Shown in pieces: positions 49,915 through 60,948 of a stretch of DNA of 64,000 nt. The notes under the pieces are model-generated. The model was not told where the DNA came from and did not search any database. It worked only from the letters and a program-made list of their open reading frames with translations. The stretch is taken from positions 4,282,856-4,346,855 of the forward strand of contig NC_083636.1 in NCBI RefSeq assembly GCF_963576545.1, in the 5' to 3' direction. The position numbers and the translations under genes are program-made. Source of the stretch: Limanda limanda (lineage: Eukaryota > Chordata > Actinopteri > Pleuronectiformes > Pleuronectidae). The first letter of the stretch is position 1, and the number at the start of each line of letters is the position of its first letter.

Positions 49915-51822
49915 CGATGAATGTGTTTAAATTGTGACGCCAGAAAGTAGCAAACCAAACATTCATCCTGGTGGTGGTAGCGATGCTGGCTAATTGGCTA
50001 CCGCGGCAACCAATTCAGCTTCAGGTTAAGAAGCTCACAGTTTTCTAAAGATGTGGTCGTGTTGTATTTCAAAACCAGGCAATGTAAATCAAGTGCAAAA
50101 TACTGCACCATAAAAAACAGAATGACACTATGAGGGTCTGTTAGTTGTGTTTTAATGCAAATAGTCATAGTTTCCTTTATTTTGAACCATCGTGGTTTCC
50201 TTTCTCCTCGAAGAGCAGAATTTTCAAAACAGCTTGTGATGATTAATAAAACAAATCCATCAATTGCAAATTTTCCTTTAAAATGAATCTAGAAAAAAAA
50301 AAATTCTTTGATATATTATGAGCATGTGACACGTGGTAATTTATTTCAAGGATTCCCAGGGTTGTGACCCAGACGTACTCGATGTACGGCAGAAAATGAA
50401 TGTACCAACCAAACCTTGTGTGTCCATTAAAGAGGAAAGTGGGTCAGAGTCTGGGTTCTGTGTCCTCAGTCAGGAAGGCAGTGTCACTCAACCAGGTATC
50501 CTGCCTCTGGGAGGGGTGGGGGGGTGGGGGGGAGCAGAGAAGTGGTGACATGTTTCCATAAAAGCTCCACAGCTGCTTATGTAGTGAAGAGGGAGCAGAT
50601 CCATGTTAGCTCATCGTGACAGAACTGGAGGAAGATTCATGTGAAAGGATTAAACTGTTTTTCACTTTCCAACAGGTCCAAGAACCTGTGCGATGAGCAG
50701 TAAAATGGGTATTTTTACTTTTTTAGTGAAAAGCCTGGGAAACTGAATTGTACTGTTACTCAAACAGAACATAGTGCAGCCAACCACCAGGGGGCATTCA
50801 AAATGATTTGTCTTCACTTTTGGGACGCTCAGAGAGGCGATGTCGAAAGGCTGATGTTTATAAGATAATATGTTTGTGCTACTATGTGCACTAGCTCAGT
50901 TTACTGGGCTGTCATAGCATGTGGTGATTAGCAACTGAAGGTGGTGGAAACGTCACAAAACGCTCCAGCAGCTCCGCCATTGGGCAAAAGTCTTCATGTC
51001 AAACCCATTTGAGATAAATAGGTGTGATGGGCCTAATGGTTTTCAGGATGGATGAAGATCAGATGGATGAACGGTGCTGGCGTGAATAAAAAAACGTATT
51101 CTCCTGAACTCTGGAAGGATTTTGTCGCCCGTTTTTTTTTTCTCCACAGCTACCTATGTTGCAAATATTTCACTCTTTCCAAGATTTTTCTTGGGAAACA
51201 CATTTGCTCGTATAACAAAAACTTTAACTGTTTTACGACCTTGTTAAAGCTTAGAGACAAGGTGAAATACAAGGTTTGGCCCCACACACGGCCCCTGGGC
51301 AGCTGTTAGCGGTATTCCGCTCTTTATTGATATCCCGTTACCATCTAATCGATTTCACATTTAAATTTTTGAAATTTGAAACCTCGGCGTAAGAACTCTC
51401 TTTGCAAACTCGCCAACATTTCACCAGCGAAGACTGCATCAAAATCTGAAAAATCACACGTCGTATACTAAGACCTGATTCGGGTCTGCTTTCAAAGAGG
51501 AAGGATGAAGGGGAAAGAAATGATGCTGGTCTGTGTGTCCCTCCCCCTGTAGTAGTCTGGCTCTAGTTTTCCATCCTGCTCCACAGGCACAAATACGACT
51601 TTGAGTTCATGACCACTCTGTCTCTTTCCTTTCCTTTATTCCCGCTCTTTTGCTGTATCGGGTATTTCTTCTCCTCGCTGTTTTATTTCTCTTCGCCCTC
51701 CGTTTTTCCTCCGCAGATCTCAAATTTCATCTCCACTGTTTTCTTATTTCCCCTCGTTCTCTCTGCTCCACATCTTCTCCTCGCGGTTTGAACTCAGCTT
51801 CATCTCGGCTTTTTAGTTTCTT

Positions 51823-51823
<1 letters not shown>
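49677..51823 (+). repeat. tandem duplication unit, copy A
   Basis: This is the first copy of a directly repeated segment with a 2,197-bp period. It runs from CGGCTGTGTAAATC to TTTTAGTTTCTTG. Contents include an ATTG microsatellite (49850-49913) and non-coding sequence; no gene is recognised. It differs from copy B at only about ten places that I saw, chiefly an ATTG repeat-number difference and an 8-bp GGTTACAC-type insertion in copy B. Confidence 0.95.
49850..49913. repeat. (ATTG)n microsatellite in copy A
   Basis: About 16 tetranucleotide units; the copy B counterpart is about two units shorter. Confidence 0.97.

Positions 51824-51873
<50 letters not shown>
51824..51873. repeat. (CA)n microsatellite at the duplication junction
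   Basis: CA tract joining the end of copy A to the start of copy B. Confidence 0.97.
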
Positions 51874-51874
<1 letters not shown>

Positions 51875-52046
51875 GGCTGTGTAAATCACATTTCTCTTGC
51901 AGTCACTGTTAATGTCGTTAACACTGTCAATGTCAACTGGTTTTTACTGCAGCAGCCGTGGAACAAAGTCTTCGAGCACATTTCATCGGAGACTCATGAA
52001 TCAGCAGCAAAGTCTCTTCATTCTTATTCATTTATATCAAATTCAC

Positions 52047-52103
<57 letters not shown>

Positions 52104-54020
52104 CGATGAATGTGTTTAAATTGTGACGCCAGAAAGTAGCAAACCAAACATTCATCCTGGTGGTGGTAGCGATGCTGGCTAATTGGCTACCGCGGCAACC
52201 AATTCAGCTTCAGGTTAAGAAGCTCACAGTTTTCTAAAGATGTGGTCGTGTTGTATTTCAAAACCAGGCAATGTAAATCAAGTGCAAAATACTGCACCAT
52301 AAAAAACAGAATGACACTATGAGGGTCTGTTAGTTGTGTTTTAATGCAAATAGTCATAGTTTCCTTTATTTTGAACCATCGTGGTTTCCTTTCTCCTCGA
52401 AGAGCAGAATTTTCAAAACAGCTTGTGATGATTAATAAAACAAATCCATCAATTGCAAATTTTCCTTTAAAATGAATCTAGAAAAAAAAAAATTCTTTGA
52501 TATATTATGAGCATGTGACACGTGGTAATTTATTTCAAGGATTCCCAGGGTTGTGACCCAGACGTACTCGATGTACGGCAGAAAATGAATGTACCAACCA
52601 AACCTTGTGTGTCCATTAAAGAGGAAAGTGGGTCAGAGTCTGGGTTCTGTGTCCTCAGTCAGGAAGGCAGTGTCACTCAACCAGGTATCCTGCCTCTGGG
52701 AGGGGTGGGGGGGTGGGGGGGAGCAGAGAAGTGGTGACATGTTTCCATAAAAGCTCCACAGCTGCTTATGTAGTGAAGAGGGAGCAGATCCATGTTAGCT
52801 CATCGTGACAGAACTGGAGGAAGATTCATGTGAAAGGATTAAACTGTTTTTCACTTTCCAACAGGTCCAAGAACCTGTGCGATGAGCAGTAAAATGGGTA
52901 TTTTTACTTTTTTAGTGAAAAGCCTGGGAAACTGAATTGTACTGTTACTCAAACAGAACATAGTGCAGCCAACCACCAGGGGGCATTCAAAATGATTTGT
53001 CTTCACTTTTGGGACGCTCAGAGAGGCGATGTCGAAAGGCTGATGTTTATAAGATAATATGTTTGTGCTACTATGTGCACTAGCTCAGTTTACTGGGCTG
53101 TCATAGCATGTGGTGATTAGCAACTGAAGGTGGTGGAAACGTCACAAAACGCTCCAGCAGCTCCGCCATTGGGCAAAAGTCTTCATGTCAAACCCATTTG
53201 AGATAAATAGGTGTGATGGGCCCAATGGTTTTCAGGATGGATGAAGATCAGACGGATGAACGGTGCTGGCGTGAATAAAAAAACGTATTCTCCTGAACTC
53301 TGGAAGGATTTTGTCGCCCAGTTTTTTTTCTCCGGTTACACCACAGCTACCTATGTTGCAAATATTTCACTCTTTCCAAGATTTTTCTTGGGAAACACAA
53401 TTGCTCGTATAACAAAAACTTTAACTGTTTTACGACCTTGTTAAAGCTTAGAGACAAGGTGAAATACAAGGTTTGGCCCCACACACGGCCCCTGGGCAGC
53501 TGTTAGCGGTATTCTGCTCTTTATTGATATCCCGTTACCATCTAATCGATTTCACATTTAAATTTTTGAAATTTGAAACCTCGGCGTAAGAACTCTCTTT
53601 GCAAACTCGCCAACATTTCACCAGCGAAGACTGCATCAAAATCTGAAAAATCACACGTCGTATACTAAGACCTGATTCGGGTCTGCTTTCAAAGAGGAAG
53701 GATGAAGGGGAAAGAAGTGATGCTGGTGTGTGTGTCCCTCCCCCTGTAGTAGTCTGGCTCTAGTTTTCCATCCTGCTCCACAGGCACAAATACGACTTTG
53801 AGTTCATGACCACTCTGTCTCTTTCCTTTCCTTTATTCCCGCTCTTTTGCTGTATCGGGTATTTCTTCTCCTCGCTGTTTTATTTCTCTTCGCCCTCCGT
53901 TTTTCCTCCGCAGATCTCAAATTTCATCTCCACTGTTTTCTTATTTCCCCTCGTTCTCTCTGCTCCACATCTTCTCCTCGCGGTTTGAACTCAGCTTCAT
54001 CTCGGCTTTTTAGTTTCTTG
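51874..54020 (+). repeat. tandem duplication unit, copy B
   Basis: This is the second copy of the 2.2-kb unit, nearly identical to copy A over its full length, including the ATTG tract (52047-52102). It ends at a third CA tract (54021-54054) with the same TTTTAGTTTCTTG border. Open frames in it are the same as in copy A and carry no recognised domain. Confidence 0.95.
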
Positions 54021-54051
<31 letters not shown>

Positions 54052-54054
54052 CAC
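54021..54054. repeat. (CA)n microsatellite at right edge of duplication
   Basis: CA tract with one AAAC break, at the right border of copy B. Confidence 0.95.
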
Positions 54055-55250
54055 AGATCCAAGTGAACACACATTGAAACGTGTTAGGTGAACACACGTC
54101 GCTTCCACCTCTTTTTTGAAAGCAACACACACTCACTGCTTTGTAAGTGTGTGTTTGTGAGCATGTGTTTTTGTGTGTGTTTATGGTTTGCACGCTGACC
54201 TTATGTGCGTCTGTGACCGTTCATGTTTGTGCACAGTGTGTGAGGGTGTGTGAGGGTGTGTGTGTCTGTGTTGTAGAGGGCACAGACAACGATTGTTCTC
54301 TCTGGGTGTTAGCTTTCGGGGCAGGAAGTGCACGTTTGGGTCAGGGGGGGATACAGGCACGCTCAGTCTGCCCACATCTGTTCAAATACCAGAGAACCCT
54401 CAAAGTCACACAGGAAACGTGCACGAGCGTGTGTGTGCGTGTGTGTGCATGTGCAACAGAAGCCTCTCTTTGTGAGCACAATTTATAAAAATATTTGACC
54501 TTTCCCTGCATATAACACGTTCCCACAATAAATAACAGAGGGGAAATTTATCATGTACCTGCTGTAAAGGCCACAGACGCTGAATAAACACGTCAACTTG
54601 TCGTTGCCTGTGTAGAGTGAATTAATACAGAGGGTCTGAAACAACACAAATCCTTATATCGCTGATGTATGACGCCACTGGACTCGTTGAGAAGTTACTT
54701 GTTTGCTTGTACTCTTAGTTGTAAAGAAACAGTTTTATAGATGAAGATAATGTCACTTTTACTTTCAGCTGCGTGGTTTTGTGTAACTCCGCTTCTGTTC
54801 TTCCAATGAAAACTAGAGATCTTACAGACTTGTGTAACATGAACACAACTTCTTTTTATATTACACAAAATTATGAATTATTAGTTAGAATAAGACAGAA
54901 GTTAAATAACCTCAGGCTTCTTCCCCACTTACTCCATACATCTGTATACAAAGCCAATGAAACACACACACATCTTTCGAACATTTAGCTCTCTCAGAAG
55001 TAGGAGAGGTGCAACAATAAAATATTTTAATGGCCGAAGCTCATTGGACAAAGGGAATCCGAAGGTAAAACAACGGAGAACAGGTGCAAATAAACAAATT
55101 AAAACACTCAGAAGGAAACCTGCATCAACACAGTGGAGCCAACAATCCCAGAAGCTGCACAGTGTCTCCAACATGTGGAGAGAGAGAACTGGGTTTAAAT
55201 ACTGCAGCACCTGATGAGGATGATGAGAAGCAGGTGTGCTCAGGAACCTG

Positions 55251-55314
55251 CCACACACACAGACACACAGACACACAGACACACACACACACACACACCA
55301 CACAGACAAACACA
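55251..55314. repeat. (CA)n microsatellite with CAGA breaks
   Basis: CA tract interrupted several times by GA. Confidence 0.93.
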
Positions 55315-56046
55315 CATCTGCTGACATCATCACGGTGGTTCTCTCCATGACAGATGAAAATTGATCAAAGTTGCACCTTTAATGCTGATCAGGCAAAACT
55401 TGTATTTGAACAACATGTTTATTGTTTCGAGCCTTTTATTAGGTGTGAGCCTGGCGTCAGAGACCGTTTGTTTCCTGTGAGCCTGCAGTGTGTTCAGGTT
55501 CAATCCCACCTTTGTGCAAGAACTCTGAAAAACACACCTTCACCTTAACATTGAGCAAAATCATAATTAATTCCTGAGGAAAACATGCAAAACCCAAAAC
55601 TTTAAGAGCGGAATGCTGATATTATGTGTTGGATTAAATCAACCACACTTTCAGTAAATCACATTTATGCTGCACGGCGTGTTTTCACACACACAAGACT
55701 GACTCATGAGTTTTTGTGACGACCATAAAGCCGTCTTCTTCAAACACACCCCTGCTGAATTAGAGTCGGTTAAAAGTGTCGGAGAGGATGGGGAAACGAG
55801 TGGAAGGGTTAAGAGTGTGTGTGGGGGGGGAGAAAAGGAGAAGGATGATAGGAGGATAGATGGGTGGGATGGGACGGAAACGGGCCTGGAGGGAAGAACA
55901 GAAATAAAAAAAGGGTCTGTAAATGTTCCCATGTGTTGCTGGTGTCAAAAATGAAAGACTTGCATCTTACAGCAGAAGTGAGGGGATGAAAGCAAAGGAG
56001 TAAAAACAAGGGACGTCATGGCAACGCCCAGCTGAGGGAGGGGAGA

Positions 56047-56084
56047 GGATGGAGAGGAGAGGAGAGGAGAGGAGAGGAGAGGAG
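56047..56084. repeat. (GGAGA)n minisatellite
   Basis: About seven pentanucleotide units of GGAGA. Confidence 0.9.
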
Positions 56085-56852
56085 GAGACTTAAGATTTAA
56101 GAGGAGATGTAAGTCATAGAGCCAGACGGGAGGAATGAGGTGAAGATCAGGACGGAAGCTTCTGATATTTTAAGACCTGGTGAAAACCCTCTCAGTCAAC
56201 ACTGGCCCTGGAAAACAAAAGAGCAGCTCCACAAATAGAAATAAAAACAAAAGCAGAGTGAAGTCAGGTTTCTCTCCTCCCGCCCCTGCGCTAGCACGTT
56301 TCATGGGGACAATCCGTCTATTCTTGGGGAAACAGAAAAGCCGGGAGACGGGGAGAGACCCAGCACGCAGAGGAAGAAGAAGAAGAAGGGCGGGGTCATT
56401 AATGATGCTTCATTGTACAGAGGCCATTGTTTCTCTCAGGGTCCCAGGAGAGTTGAACCTGTTTTTAGGCCATTTACTTTGAAATTCAAACACCATCACT
56501 GGTTACCATAGTTACCAGTGCCAGGGAGGTTATGTTTCCATCTGTGTTTGTGTGTTAAAGAGAAGGATTTCACAAAAAAGAACAAGATGGATCCTCACAC
56601 TTTGATTGATTTCTAAAAGAATTACGAGGGAAACTTGATGAAAAGATTTATATTATATATTCAGGGGACCGACATCTGGGAGAGATCTGGAGCAGCTTGA
56701 GTGACTTTAAGGGAAAGTTGGGCCTTGGTGGAGGTCGAGTGTTTCAGTGGTGCCACAAAATATGATATGATTATAACTACTAGGATTTGGTTGTGTTTAA
56801 AATAAAGTAAATAATCTTCTTTATTGATCTTTGTTGTATCATTTAACCAGGA

Positions 56853-57063
56853 CACAGGAATTGGAGACAGATTTGAGGTCTTTACTCATAAACAGGAAAA
56901 GCTTCATTGACTCTTTCTCGCCAGCTGTGAGAATCATGGAGCAGCTGCTGCAGGAGAAGAAGAAGATGCTCATTCAACAACCTGTCAGTGCTATTGTGAC
57001 ACCTAGTGGAGGTTCCCTGCTACTGCACTGCGATTTTTTTGCATTGACATCAATTTTACTGTA
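56853..57063 (+). other. unrecognised exon-like open frame
   Basis: After an acceptor-like ATCATTTAACCAG, an open frame reads TQELETDLRSLLINRKSFID, then a charged helix-like segment with EQLLQEKKKM, and stops at 57063. I cannot assign a family. It lies inside duplication unit 1 and has no counterpart in unit 2. It may be a relic of a mobile element or of a neighbouring gene. Confidence 0.25.
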
Positions 57064-57639
57064 AATTAGAAACAATTTATTTGTAAAATCCCCAATTAAT
57101 GAAATTAATATATTTAGCTCAATGTAATAAAAGCTGTAGACCCGGCGTAACTTGGGAACAACAGTGTTTGCCTAAGTCCAGATATTCTGTAAAACATATT
57201 TCCAAATTACACTAATCAAAAAGAATAAATACACACATATATGCATATTGATTTACTCACAAGAACGAGAAAGAAACTCAAGAATCACAGACTATTGAAA
57301 AAAAGACAATGCGTGAATGTTACGAAGTAGTAATAACAACATGATGATCACAGAAAGAATACATGGATGTAGACAACTCAAATAAACACTAAGGAAATAA
57401 CGAAATTCGCTTAAAATCACAAGTCACAGTTCAGTTATGATAAAAGACAATTCCTAGATGTCACAAAGTAGTAAAAACAACATGATTTATTACAAAAACA
57501 ATATATGGATGTAGACAACTCAAATTAGTAACATGTAATTTGATATGTGAGTTAAAACAATCACAGTTTATCGATACAAAATTCCATTTAAGTCACAAGT
57601 CAGAGTAATGATGCAAAACAGTGTATTTCTGTGTCTGAC

Positions 57640-57892
57640 TCGGATCGCTTTGATTTCTGGATGGTCTTCGATCACACCTTCAAAGGACTCATCAAAGGAT
57701 GGGGTATAGTCTGGATTCTTCAGGGCGTGCACGTGCCTGCTTGGGCTCTCCAACAACATCAACGGGAGAAGTGAAGGTATTGTCTGCTCCATCTGAAACA
57801 GAGGCTTGGCCTGGTACATGCTGCTTCATGTCTTCAACGACTGCCTCATTGTCATTTTCATTGGATGAGGCCTGATTGGTTCCGAAAAACAT
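57640..57892 (-). pseudogene. acidic coding relic, unit 1 copy
   Basis: On the minus strand this reads pieces such as NENDNEAVVEDMKQHVPGQ, SPVDVVGEPKQARARPEE and TPSFDESFEGVIEDHPEIK in two overlapping frames, which implies a frameshift. The same protein pieces occur at 59745-60113. The family is not recognised. The acidic, low-complexity character resembles N-terminal parts of transposon-encoded proteins, but this is inference. Confidence 0.4.
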
Positions 57893-58493
57893 TCATTGCC
57901 TCGTGGTCACTTGTATTAAGCTACATCAGGGATTCCCAAAGTAGTTTGCATGCACTCCTAGGGGTGTACAGCTGTTGCGACTTCTCATGTTGACATCTCA
58001 CAAGTGTGTTTTTTCCCCTTCTTCTTCTTGGACACACTATGCAAACAGAGGACTAAAGAATAACCGTCATGGGAGTTTTCGGATACTGCTTTGAAATTGT
58101 GCAGAAGTGATCTTTTTTAGATTTTGTAAGATGAATTATTCATTTAATGTTTGTTTTAATTATAACAGGCCAGTTATGAAACCAAAAGTTTTTCTTTTAA
58201 GCGCACACTTTTTTTAAATGTGTCAAAGCCTAAGGCCCACTGCTGCGGCCATGTTAACACTGTTAAATGTCACCTGTACCGTGTCCGTGATTTCAGAAGT
58301 TACCGTCAACGGCTTTGTGGACTTATTTGTGTTTTTCGGGTTTCTAATGATGAGTGGCTTTTTTTTTTCTATTCCAATCTATGTAAACGTTACGAAGCTT
58401 GAAGTATTGATAAGTTAAGGCCTGCAGTTAAACCAGTAATGAGCAACTGGCAGCTTGTGGGGCTTAAGCATGGACACATGTCGTTGTATTTGA

Positions 58494-59476
58494 ATGTTTA
58501 CAGAGGAATACAGTGTTTATTCAAATGAACCTGTCCAATTTAAAAAAAAAAAAAAGAAACTAGAAGTGGCTACCGACAACTATTTTCATAACCCAAATCT
58601 TTACTGTAAAGAATCCATGAAAACCTCCTTGGACCGTAAAAGGCTGGAGAAGCTCTACAATCGCTATAAAGGTAGGTGGGATAATTTAAGAGTGTGTGTT
58701 TTATACTGTGATATGTTTAATTGAATAGAGCTATTCCAAAAACTATTAATTATAACTTACTGGCACAACATGTTTGCAAAAATGTTATATATATATATAT
58801 ATTTTTTTTTTTGTTTTTCCTGATAGATCCACAGGATGAGAAAAAGATTGGTATTGACGGGATCCAGCAGTTTTGTGACGACCTCTCACTGGATCCAGCC
58901 TGCCACTCCGTGCTGGTTGTTGCATGGAAGTTTCGTGCGGCCACTCAGTGCGAGTTCTCCAAGAAGGAGTTTGTGGATGGAATGAAGGAGCTGGGGTGAG
59001 TGTTGACGTCAACAGCCTGTGACATGCTTGATTATTCTGTGTCTTCATGGAGTTACTCAATGATAGTGCGGCTTGTTTTGACTTTTGAGGCTCATGTGTC
59101 ACAGTTTACTTCGGTATATGCGCCGTCATGTTGCTTGTTCACATATGATCATTCAGAGGCTGTTGCTCATTTTGTCTTCTATTTTCAGGTGTGACAGCCC
59201 AGAAAAACTGAAGGCCATGTTGCCAAGATTAGAGCAGGAGCTAAAACATACTGGAAAGAAGAGTTTAGGTAAACCGAGTGATTATAATAACAGCATCTTG
59301 CCCAGTTCTATTATAGATTTTGAAGAGTTGTGTGTTCTCTGTGTGTGTGTGCAGACTTGGAGATGGCCATAGCCTACTGGAACCTGGTTCTCTTAGGACG
59401 ATTTAAGTTCCTCGATCTTTGGAATAGATTCATTGTACAGAGGCCATTGTTTCTCTCAGGGTCCCAGGAGAGTTGA
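58494..59476 (+). pseudogene. truncated, chimeric DCN1-like gene copy (dcun1d2-like)
   Basis: This is a partial duplicate of the intact gene at 60.9-63.0 kb. Exons are 58494-58671, 58827-58995, 59189-59268 and 59355-59476, with conserved GT/AG signals. Together they keep an open frame of 182 codons plus stop. The UBA-like N-terminus is replaced by a new start and a poly-A-encoded Lys run ([11 protein letters not shown]). The fourth segment is cut at WNRF and reads on into duplicated flank ([14 protein letters not shown], stop at 59474-59476). Exon 4 lacks 51 bp (17 residues around [16 protein letters not shown]). The cullin-contacting C-terminal part, with the Asp-Ala-Asp patch, is missing. 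It retains [15 protein letters not shown], closer to the DCUN1D1 sequence than the intact copy. It is probably non-functional for neddylation, but it is not stopped. Confidence 0.85.
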
Positions 59477-59744
59477 ACCTGTTTTTAGGCCATTTACTTT
59501 GAAATTCAAACACCATCACTGGTTACCATAGTTACCAGTGCCAGGGTTTCCATCTGTGTTTGTGTGTTAAAGAGAAGGATTTCATAAAAAATGAACAAGA
59601 TGGATCCTCACATCTTGATTGATTTCTAAAACATTACGAGGTAAACTTGTGTGGTGAGGTGTGTGTGTTTCTGACGAATTTAAATTTACACAACACTTTA
59701 AGTAACATATTGTTTTTCTTGTGATGCATTGGTGTGATTGACTG

Positions 59745-60113
59745 TGATCTCCTTGATTTCTGGATGGTCTATGATCACACCTTCAAAGGACTCATGACAG
59801 GTTGGGGTATAGTCTGGATCGCTTATGTCATCATCATCATCAGATATGTCCTCTTCAGGGCGGGCACGTGCCTGCTCGGGCTCTCCAACAACATCAACGG
59901 GAGAAGTTAAGGTATTTTCTGCTCCATTTGAAACAGAGGCTTGGCCTGGTACTCGTGCTTCATGTCTTCAACGACTGCCTCATTGTCATTTTCAGTGGAT
60001 GATGCCTGATCAGTGTCAGAGCTGTCAAGTGCATCTCCTACCAAAAAGGAAAAACCTTTCAACCCTCTGAGGTTTACAGTCACAAATGTGTGATCATTCT
60101 GAAAAACATTCAT
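59745..60113 (-). pseudogene. acidic coding relic, unit 2 copy
   Basis: The minus-strand frame starts MNVFQNDHTFVTVNLRGLKG, then GDALDSSDTDQASSTENDNE, then (after frame breaks) SPVDVVGEPEQARARPEE and DISDDDDDISDPDYTP. This copy is longer than that in unit 1, which lacks the NDHTFVTVNLRGLKG part. I do not recognise the family. Runs of Asp and Ser/Glu suggest a disordered acidic N-terminus. Several frame changes make it a relic. Confidence 0.4.
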
Positions 60114-60195
60114 TGCCTCGTGGTCACTTGTATTAAGCTACATCAGGGATTCCCAAAGTAGTTTGCATGCACTCCTAGGGGTGTACAGCTGTTGT

Positions 60196-60948
60196 AAAGA
60201 TGATCCTTTGTAATTTTTTCGTTATACACGTAATTTCTAGCTGTTAGATTACGGTATTCAAATCTTTCCGAATTAGATCATGTTAAGTAGAACAAATTAG
60301 ACAGAAACTGTAGATGAAATATTGTTTGAAAAGACAGAAAAGAGTTAACAGAAAGCCTATCCGTTGTAACAGCCACAGAATCTGGAGCCTTTCCACTCTT
60401 TGCTAAGTGCTAGCTTCATGGACCGAGCTATTTTGCTGACTAAAAATACTAAATAACTAGGCAATATTTATAGCCTAGCCTATATAATAGCAAACCTCAT
60501 CACTGACCAATAGGGGACGACCCCTGAATCATGGAAATAACTTCAGCGGCTAGGTAGATTTTGGTTCTTCTTGATGCTACCGCCATGAATGTAGTTATCT
60601 GAGGGGCCCACAGGGGTACAGCATGTGCTTTGAGAATCCACAACATCCCCCTTCAGAAAAGCCCAGCCAGTCAAGTTGCTTTTGGACTCGACATAATTAT
60701 CCCCACAGCGTCTTGGCTCACCTCCTTGTCCTGTGTGTTTGTTGGTGTGCCAGACTAACCTTGTGTCAGTGTGCTTGTGAGTGCCTCCCGCTCTGTACTG
60801 TCCTTACAACGTTGCCTGAATGCCCGTAGATGTGTTGTTCACGTTCTGTCTTTTTGTCTGTGTGTCGTTCTGTATTTGTGCGTTGTTTTCTGTGCTGCTT
60901 GCTCTGATTGCACCAATGTCTGACAGCCCCTGTCCTGTTCTTACACAG
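60196..60948 (+). other. upstream intron or flank of the intact DCN1-like gene
   Basis: Exon 1, which should supply the initiator Met, was not found here. An ATG at 60916 is in frame with exon 2 through the acceptor region ([11 protein letters not shown] then QKLKSSQ), so unspliced RNA could also be translated. I see no other gene. Confidence 0.5.

Larger units (their letters stand above)
54055..56410. other. intergenic stretch, no gene recognised
   Basis: This holds TG-rich sequence (54.1-54.5 kb), a CA tract (55251-55314) and a GGAGA pentanucleotide run (56047-56084). The first exon of the DCN1-like genes could lie here but was not identified. Confidence 0.5.
56411..59430 (+). repeat. segmental duplication unit 1 (contains truncated DCN1-like copy)
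   Basis: The unit begins CATTGTACAGAGGCC (56411), a sequence that reappears at 59431 exactly where the DCN1-like exon is cut off. Shared blocks in order are 56411-56640, about 57640-57960 and 58556-59430. Stretches between them are unshared, so both units have gained or lost sequence since. TT precedes the breakpoint in both places. Confidence 0.85.

Noticed and set aside
49623..54054. CRISPR-like or satellite array
   Set aside because: There are only two long copies, with no short spaced repeats. This is a tandem segmental duplication with microsatellites at its borders.
57927..57945. CAGGGATTCCCAAAG as a hAT terminal repeat (also near 60144)
   Set aside because: The word resembles hAT/Charlie ends, but no inverted partner or 8-bp duplication was found. 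Its presence in both duplication units is explained by the segmental duplication.
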